Below the pieces are notes generated by a model. The model was not told the DNA's origin. It saw only the letters and a list, made by a program, of their open reading frames with translations, and searched no databases. Both the position numbers and the translations under genes were made by a program. From Branchiostoma floridae (Eukaryota; Chordata; Leptocardii; Amphioxiformes; Branchiostomatidae), in contig NC_049992.1 of NCBI RefSeq assembly GCF_000003815.2, positions 10,152,090 to 10,216,089 on the forward strand: a stretch of DNA of 64,000 bases. The letters are read 5' to 3'. Below are positions 1 through 8,500 of the stretch, one piece after another. Positions within the stretch are counted from its first letter, which is position 1. Every line of letters starts with the position of its first letter.

Positions 1-613
1 TGGAGATGGCAACTGGGCCAACGTGCACACCTTCGGCTCCATGGGGTCGGCCACTACCGACGACTACAAGAACCCAGGCTACTTCAGCATCAGCGCCTCC
101 AACGTCATGCTGTGGCACGTACCGAACAACATGCCGGCAAAAGAGTACAAAACCGCCGCCTACCTACGGTACCGCACCTCCGACGGTTTCCTGGATAGCT
201 ACGGAGGCAGCCTGTATTCGCTGTTCAAAGATCACTTCCCCATTGGCTACAACTTGGGCACGTACACTCACGACAACGGTCCGGCCATCCCCATTGTGTA
301 CGACCTGGGTGACAATGCTTTTGTTGAGTCCCTGTTGCCTCCGGAAATTGTTTCACATAATGAAGCCGTCCCCGGGTTCGTGCAGTTTCGGGTGTTCACC
401 AACAGAGGAGCGTGCCTGTCTGTTTGTCCAGGAGTCAACTTCGTAGGTATCAACGCAGAGCACGTGTGTATCGGCGGTGGATATGACCCACACTCCGGCG
501 GTAGGCAATGTGGTGACTACGCGTCGAAAGACTGGGATGGCTACGGCACGGGCAACGGCATGAGTTCTACTCAGCTTGTCACGGAGTCCGTCATCATGTT
601 CTTCTACCGCTAA
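1..613 (+). CDS. Intelectin-like secreted lectin, 3' part only (left edge of window)
   Basis: This is the C-terminal 203 residues of an intelectin, a Ca2+-dependent lectin that binds exocyclic diols on microbial glycans. The frame opens at base 2 and ends at TAA 611-613. Family marks are GDGNWANVHTFGS, DDYKNPGY, WHVPNN, LRYRT, DNGPAIPIVYD, PGFVQFRVF, NAEHVCIGGGYD, QCGDY, DWDGYGTG and the C-terminal FFYR. Relative to human ITLN1, the N260/E262/H263 positions are kept, but position 274 is His instead of Glu and 297 is Met instead of Tyr. The 5' exons (signal peptide) lie left of the window. A polyadenylation signal AATAAA is at 938-943. It is the paralogue of the gene at 16,359-17,114. Confidence 0.93.
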   Translation, partial: GDGNWANVHTFGSMGSATTDDYKNPGYFSISASNVMLWHVPNNMPAKEYKTAAYLRYRTSDGFLDSYGGSLYSLFKDHFPIGYNLGTYTHDNGPAIPIVYDLGDNAFVESLLPPEIVSHNEAVPGFVQFRVFTNRGACLSVCPGVNFVGINAEHVCIGGGYDPHSGGRQCGDYASKDWDGYGTGNGMSSTQLVTESVIMFFYR

Positions 614-2513
614 GAACTGGTGGGTAATGTAGGGCAATATGAAGGGCAATATGTAGGGCATACCGGCAACAAGCACTTGCATCACACTGTTTTTAATTCC
701 CTAGTCATCGGTATACTAGTCTTCCTATGCAGTTTGTTGAACTGTTGAGCTTATCATTAGATTGTGAAGCTAAACATTTCTTTGTAAAGAAGCAGTCATT
801 GCTTCATCGACCATTCAAACAGGTTGATGGCTTAGTATACTTACAATCATGATTACCTGTTACACCATACATGGACATATATACATCAATAGTCCAAATA
901 ATGTTAAGATGATAACGAAAATGTTGTAACAACCTTCAATAAAACGACAATTCAGTTAAAATTCAATGCAGGAGTACCATGAATTTGTGCTCAAGGCTTT
1001 CTTTGATTACTGTAGTCAAATGACATTGTTGATGCCAACAGAACAATGTGATATGCTCTGTTTACAAAATTAGCAGGTCACCTCTTTGGCAAAGTTATCT
1101 ATTTACATGGGAATGTCATACATCACTAAGAGCTTGCTGATTGTGCTGTAGCAGCAGGGAGGTCATTTGTATCTCCCATCTAGTATATATGCACAGGTTT
1201 ATAAGCTTGTAAGTAGCACAATTTATGTTATGTGGCAATTAACACGGTGGTATGGACGGTTTCACATTGCACGGAATGACTATGGGCCATAATACAGTCT
1301 AGAGGTGGGTACCGGTACAGAAAATTCAGGTCCAGGTCCGGTTCAGGTCCAGGTCCGGTTCAGGTCCAAAGGATCAGGTCCAGGTTTGGACCTGAACCTG
1401 ATTCAGTATGTGAGAACAAGTGAATGGACGATACTCAAAACAATGGTCCATTTTGCAACAAAGAAATCTGTTTTGTGGGGTATTCGACTCCCACTGGCAT
1501 TTTAAAGGCTAACTGCCTTGGTAATGTTAACTGTAAAACTTGGTAGAAATGACTATAGACTCTACTCTACTTCCCTCTTATTTGCCTCGACCGGTAAGCC
1601 CCAAAATGTGTGAATGCCTGATCATATAATATGTTCATTTTCCGATCTGTACAACATCCGGTCCACCAAATTTTTTCAGGTCTGGTTTTTCTGGACCAGT
1701 CCAATAAGAAAAAAATGGTTTTGTACCGGTACACTGTACCGATACCCACCCCTAGTACAGTCAGTTCTATCAGGGTCATTAAACGTGCTTGTTTGTATAT
1801 TGCACACCAAGTAATAATTGATATTCACTCATTTCTATAATTGTATTTACCATTTAATGTTGCTAAGAAGGCTTTGGCTTGAGGGAAAGTGATACATCTT
1901 TGGCAAATATGGGTCCTGATGAGACCTTTTAAGACTTGTTGAATAAGGCAAGATAGAGTGATGTGCTAAGTTGGTAGACAATAATTGCATTCTCTGCATT
2001 AAACATCCCTTTTCTAGCTAAGGGCATTGCACACATATATATCTCCTGAAACAACTGGTCCTTCAAAAAGTTAAATTTTCTGTACCTACACATACAAGTT
2101 CTTACATTCTTAGATGATGGGAACAGCATAATGGAAACATAACACAAACAGAATATTACCAAAATCTGAAACATTACATTTCAAACATACAAGTATATTA
2201 CATTAATGTAAAAACAAACATGAAAAAAAATCCATTGGGACTTTTGAATTTCTGGCTGAAACAGAAGCAGTATTCTCCAAGCAGACATTAGGACAGCAGC
2301 TCCTGACATTCACTGGTTGCTCTGCTTTCTCAAACAAGTGAACCTGCATGATAACATTGCAGACATTGGTTGTTACAGAGAAACTGGTCAGTTAACTAAC
2401 AGTTATGACCTTCCTTGGCTTCCAACATCTGCTAGGAGATTATAAAGAAGCAGCAGTACTTGTGATGACTAGGTTACATTACAACACACTTGTCTGACTG
2501 TTGTTATGACTGG
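614..2513. other. Intergenic stretch between intelectin and RhoBTB 3' ends
   Basis: No coding exon is visible here. The segment matches 17,115-18,599 in block 2, with roughly one difference in eight bases over the part I compared by eye, interrupted by the hAT-like element at 1,300-1,754. It holds the 3' UTR and poly(A) signal (938-943) of the upstream intelectin and, near its right end, the 3' UTR of the minus-strand RhoBTB gene. A short local duplication precedes the RhoBTB stop codon: an approximately 30-bp stretch at 2,473-2,496 resembles 2,511-2,535. Confidence 0.6.
1300..1754. mobile_element. hAT-like non-autonomous element (455 bp)
   Basis: The terminal inverted repeats read TAGAGGTGGGTACCGGTACAG on the left and, as reverse complement, CTAGGGGTGGGTATCGGTACAG on the right. 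They are flanked by an imperfect 8-bp target duplication, ATACAGTC (1,292-1,299) against GTACAGTC (1,755-1,762). An 8-bp duplication and TAG/CTA ends fit the hAT superfamily. The interior carries direct repeats of GGTCCAGGTCCGGTTCA around 1,329-1,405. The insertion is absent at the matching place in block 2 (about 17,740-17,765), so it arrived after the duplication or was lost from block 2. It has no transposase ORF. Confidence 0.75.
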
Positions 2514-5500
2514 TTACATGACGACACACTTGTCTGTGTTGTGGCCTTTCTCCTTCAACATTGCCTCATATTCTTCCACCTGCTTCAGGTAACTCACAGG
2601 TGGCCACTGATGCTCCTCCACATGTTTCAGATTCTCACCTACATGAGGATGGAAACTTCATTAGGCAGGTGTAAGAATGAGGAAAACAACAAGACAAGAG
2701 TTTTTACAATGTATGTACAGGGAAATTAGGGAGCTTGACAAGAATATGTCATGTGATACAGGTGACATTAATCTCTAATCAGAAGGCAGAATCTAATGGC
2801 TCTCAAGCTCACCTGCAGAGCTTCGTTGAGGAATGTTATGATTTTGTCTTTAATTTCTCATTGGAGATAAGTTTACTAAAGTAAAGAGCTGAAAGGCAGC
2901 TACAAGCCACATTATTGACAATGGCACTGGTTCTGTTAGTCTGTGTAACACAAACTCCGCTGTCCAGGGCTGTAACTGGCCCCTCCCCGCGGAGTTTGTG
3001 CTCCTCTACCCATAAGCTGGGGGAACTGTTGTAGAAAATAACAACACCAATGGCAGGCCAGGATTTTGGTCAAGCCCCCATTACCGTGGAAACCGGTTAA
3101 TTAGCATGTCTCCAAAGCCCAGACGGTGGGCGGGCAAGATGCCTCTCCATTGTCTGTGCAGGCTATGGTTCTGTGTGTGAAGGTCCCATGGGAGCAGAAG
3201 CATGGTTGTGTTGGAAAAACAACATCTTGTGTGTGCATGGGGGGGGGGGGGGGGGGGTCAAGAAACTTGAAGGAATCTTGAAGCGCAGACGCTGCTTCCT
3301 GGAACTATTATTTTGCCTGGTGGTGAGATTATTATATTGTCCCATCAAAAGTTCTGCCACAGGCACATTTATCTAAAAAAATGCCATTCCATGGAGAGCA
3401 ATTTTCACATTCCTTCTTCGGGGGAACGGGTAGTTAACAATCAGAAAGACAATAGAACTGGGGATACATAGTTGGCTGTTCCCACCATCAGCACTGGTGG
3501 CACAGAAGATCAAGGAGGTTAAAAAAGAGATCAACAACATGTGTACAGATAAGAGGTGTGATGCTGTCAATCACCACATAGCAACCCAACCCAGTCCCTA
3601 GCAGCCAAAAGCCAGGCTGTGGTGTGCTGTGATGACAATTACATACATTATCCATATATGGAAAACCCAGTTCCCCTGGCTTGTGGCCATTCTCCATCAA
3701 GCGTTAGTTGGCCGGCGGATGTTGGGCGGGCTGCTATAAGCGAGATTTAATCAGGCTATGGTTCTGTAACTTGTTGAAGTATGAATGTAACTTGACTTGA
3801 CTCAAAATGCAACAGGGTATTATAAATTATGATGCAGATGCGTGGTATCTATCTTACCTTGCAGCAGACTGAACTCTGGCCTCTTGCTGATAGCTGTGTA
3901 GTTGGTAGAAATAAAGTGAAGACACCAGGAGGACAGCTGGGGAGCATTGTGCATCTGTAGGTGTAAAATATATCAATCATTGGTGTTTCTTCACTGTATG
4001 CATTTGTGTCTATGACATTGCTAAAATTCTAAAATCAACTTCATGACTGTCATAGTCTGTAAGACAAATTTGATTTCCACTGCTGGCATAACAAATCATT
4101 CACTCTGTATTTAGCTGTATTTCTCACACCAGATGACAGAAAGAATCAATGACTACAACTAAGAAAAAAGTAAAAAAGCAAGCAGCCTGATGTCCCAACC
4201 TGTGCCATGACTAGTAGACCAATTACATCAGTCGAAGATTTCTCTATGCTCTCTCCTGTGTCACGGTCCACGTCTTTAGTCATGTAGAGTTCACACATGC
4301 TGATGAGGCGCGTCTGTCCGTACTGGTCAGCCAGTGGCAGGATGTCCAGCGGTCCCACATCCTCGATTGGTGCATTGTCAGTGTAGAGGTACTCCAGGAG
4401 TGCCAGGAATACATCTGTAGTTGGGCCTGTCACTGGAACCTGTGGTGAGAGAAGTGTGCTGTTTCAGTTTATCTAATTCCCCTTTTACCTCTATATATAC
4501 CTTCAAAGATATTTCACGAAGGCACACACAGCTTTACGTGTAAATGAGAACTACCACTGTCACAGTTAACGTCAGTTCACCTTTATCCGTGGGTTAACCT
4601 ATATCCATTGTTGTTAAAGACAGGGAATTTGGGGACATCAAGTCGACAGATATTGGTTTTAAACTACATTTGTATAACGTTTTACTAATATTGACATTTG
4701 AAAACCTCATCTGTCATCTTAACTTCCCTAAATACCCGGATTTAAAAAAAACAACGGATATAGGCTAACCCCCAGATAAAGGTGAACTAGTGTTATATAG
4801 TGCTGTGAAAACACTCTGTAAAACTATTCATAAGATAGTGAAACTGTTGTGCAAAGTGTACCTTAGAACTGGAGCTCTCAGAAAAGCTGCCACCAAACAT
4901 GACCCCCATGACTTCTGACCTAGAGGTCAAGATTGCCTTGTGTGCATGGACTGTGGTACCTGTGAATGCAATACAAACAATTACATCTTAGTCAACACTT
5001 TATTTTGTAACTTAATGGAATAAAAGTTTTAGTACATGTAGTAGTTCACTCCTGCTGTGCTGCTGCATTGATCTTAGATACACTGTAGTCTTTCTTCAAT
5101 TCTATCTCCTGCATATCTTTTTCTCCACATGCCTCCATTAATAGCTCCCTTTGTTTTCTTTCTGACTACAACAGTTGAAATCCTCCACCCTTAAAGCACA
5201 ATTATATATTTAACCCTCTCAGCACGAAAAGCCATTTTCGTGGCTTTCCCGTAGACCGCGAGAAGCCACGTACGGGGCTTCGTACGTCACGTTTTGGATT
5301 TTGAACTCCCTGCCCACCATCATGATGAATCCCACAACTAGAACGCTGGTAATTGTAAGAGAACCAATCAATCAGAAAACATACAGCATTTTGACTTCAT
5401 TCAAACCTTATTTGAACGTAATCCAGACGCTAGATAATCATGAGTGCTTCAGGGGCCTCATCGGCCGATAATGAAGATTTAGTGGAGGCTCCCACCAGCG

Positions 5501-8500
5501 GGGAAAGAGACGAACAACAAGGTAAACAACGGGGTTTTCTTGTTGAATATTAGCTGCTGTCTGTTCATGCCAGGTTTGCGGTTTCGTACTGCTAATATCT
5601 AGCTGCATTTTACAGGTTTGCGATAGCAAAACCTGTTCTGTTTTACATGCAGGCTTGCGATAGCAAACCTTTTTTTTTCAATTTTTTTTTTTTTTTTTAG
5701 ATATTGTCAGAGCTTGTAGTTATACTTATGTGAACATATAAATGAAAGTGGTTGGAAGTTGTACTATTTTTTAAATAATATTACTACAATTTTTCCTCAA
5801 CAAAACAACAATTTCACATGATAATACAACAATACAATTGTTCAACAACAAAACATGTGATTATTATAAACTATATTTTGGTTTTCTCCCCAGCATCCAG
5901 CAGTGACAACATCGATGAAGATGATGAGCAGTGTGAAGATGTTTGATGCCCATCACATAATTCCAGCATTGCTCTTGTATTATAATGTATTTCTGTGTAG
6001 TTTCAGGATAAGTAAAGTATGTTTTTGCCCCTGAATGGACTTTTTATTTTGTGAGACATGTTTTTGTTTTGTTTTGCATATTGTGTTTTTGTTTATTGTT
6101 ATTACTATTACTACTATCAGATTGATGGTATGATGTTTATTTTGCTTTTATTGGAAAGGCCAGTCTGTGAGCTTTCCAGAAATATATAGTTTTCTTACAT
6201 AGCAGCTGTAATAATAATTAACAAAAAGTACTAATTGACACCTGTATAGACTGAAATTATATGTCGTATATGGTATACAGGAAAAAATTTTATGACGTGC
6301 TGAGAGGGTTAAGTTAATATGAAATAGCATTCTCTGTTATCAGAGCAACAACAACAGCATCCAATATTCTTGCTCCTTCAAACCACCTTGGCTGTTGGAT
6401 TGCCAGAAGGCAATATTGTTTTACCCTTTACTTATGATATGTCACTTAAGATTTTCATCCTTTTATGACAGCCATGAGACATGAACAGTCAGAAAACTCA
6501 TCAAAACTCACCTTGCACAATAAAGCTGATATCAGAAAGCTCTGACTTGTTGAAGAACAACTCTTTGATCTTCTGTCCGGTAGTATCGTTCAGGTACGTG
6601 CCAATACTGGGGTTCAGGAACTCCTCTTTACGGATGATATTGTCACACACCTGGCTGAGGTACGGCAGGTGGAACAGTTCTGCTGCAGCTGTAAGTCTGG
6701 TCAGTTTCTCTTCTGTGGGAGCTTCAGTCAGAACTGGAAGACCTAGGGGCACAGGACAATCAAAAAACTTAATACTATTAGACTTAAATGCTAACCCCAA
6801 GCTACAACAAGATGGCTAAATGTCATCTTGATACATTGCATGGGGAACATTGTTCTAGGACCTATACACATAGTTTTGTATTTAAAATTTTCACATTGTG
6901 TATTCTTAGAATTTAGAGTTTTTAAAACTTTATTGCTCGACAATTGTGCAGCAATTGTAATTGCTATTAATAGGTAAGACACACTGATTGTTTAACCTAT
7001 GTGTCAACAAGCTACATGCCCCCTTGCATTGATACTGATATTAGGTTAAGTTCACACCTGAGTACAGAAACTCCAGGACATGTGTGAAGACCTCCAGACT
7101 GATGTCATCTCGCAGCGTTACCACAGTTCCTGATGTCCCCTCTTCAATCCCAGCAACCCCTGCACAGCCAGCAGCAAAGTTTGGGGTACTCTTGGATGAT
7201 TTGTCTTTCTGAAAATATGTTTTCAACAATCAGGTAATCTTGGCTCATTCACATAACCATTTTTTGATATGGCATTTGGGATAGGAGCAAATTAAAGAAG
7301 AACACAACACCTATGTCTACATCTACATTACATAATACAAGTTACTGGGCAAAGACCCTTGTGGGGCATTACGTCCAGGGAGTGAGGTGCCCTAGCATAA
7401 CAGGTAGTGGTGGATTCAAACAAATGGTGAAATGAAACAAAATCGGTAATATACATTGTGGCTTGCTACGGTATAGCAAATTAAAAGAAGAAAACATAAG
7501 CAACAAGTCTCTTGCCAAACCTTATTTGATGATTGAACACCAAAGAGGTTCTGGAAGAATTCTGAAGCACTGCACAGGACCAGTTTGTGCGCTGGGACAT
7601 GGTGTGACCCCTCCACTACAAAGGTCACGTCACTGTAGTCACCTGACTTCAGCAGCTGGGTCATGTGATCAGCAATGGTGGACGTCTCAATCTCAATCCA
7701 TGGGGCCTGACCTTTCGAAACAGATAAAATAAGTATCTCAATTGTAAGATCTACTAATTCGTCAAAATTTGATGACATTATAATTTGTTCACATCTGCGT
7801 TGATTTTCATTGCGCAAAGCATAATCTAAAGAATGAGGACAATCAATTCATGGCTAATATAACCATATAAAGGAGTAACAAAACCATAAAGGGCATAACA
7901 AAAATATTGCAATGGTTAAGTCAACGAAACAAAGACACATACCAGCAGGGGGCATGACAGGAGGAGGTGGGAGAGAGTTGGACTTTTTCCCTTTCAACCA
8001 GGAAGGAACCCACTTGCCGATGGAGCCTCCTTTTTTCTGTCTTCTAACACTCTGGCTCCCAAGTTGTACCTGTGACATTAGGTGGCAGAACATACACAAA
8101 TCTGTTACCGAAACCAAGGTCGAATGTTTCCAGAACTTAGATCTTAAGATGAAGGTTTTAACTGCAGAGAAACCAAAGTTTAGAGTGCTACGGTTAATAG
8201 TTCTGCTTTTGTGTTTTTTCTTACTGACATTTAGAAGTAGGAAATAAAACAAATTCTACATTGTACAGTAGTTACTATATAGACTACAATTAAACTCTAT
8301 GACCTATAGTCCTAGATACTTACTGCATGGTTCATCAGCTCCTTCAGTCCTACTTGTTTCAGTGAGCTTGTCTCGTGGTACGGAAGATTCAAACTTGTTG
8401 CAACTTGCTGCCCCTCCTGCCAAGACACACATCTGACGCAGCAGCGGCAGACATCAGACGCAGAGCGCAGATCTGCAAAGGATAAAAATATGACATTTTT

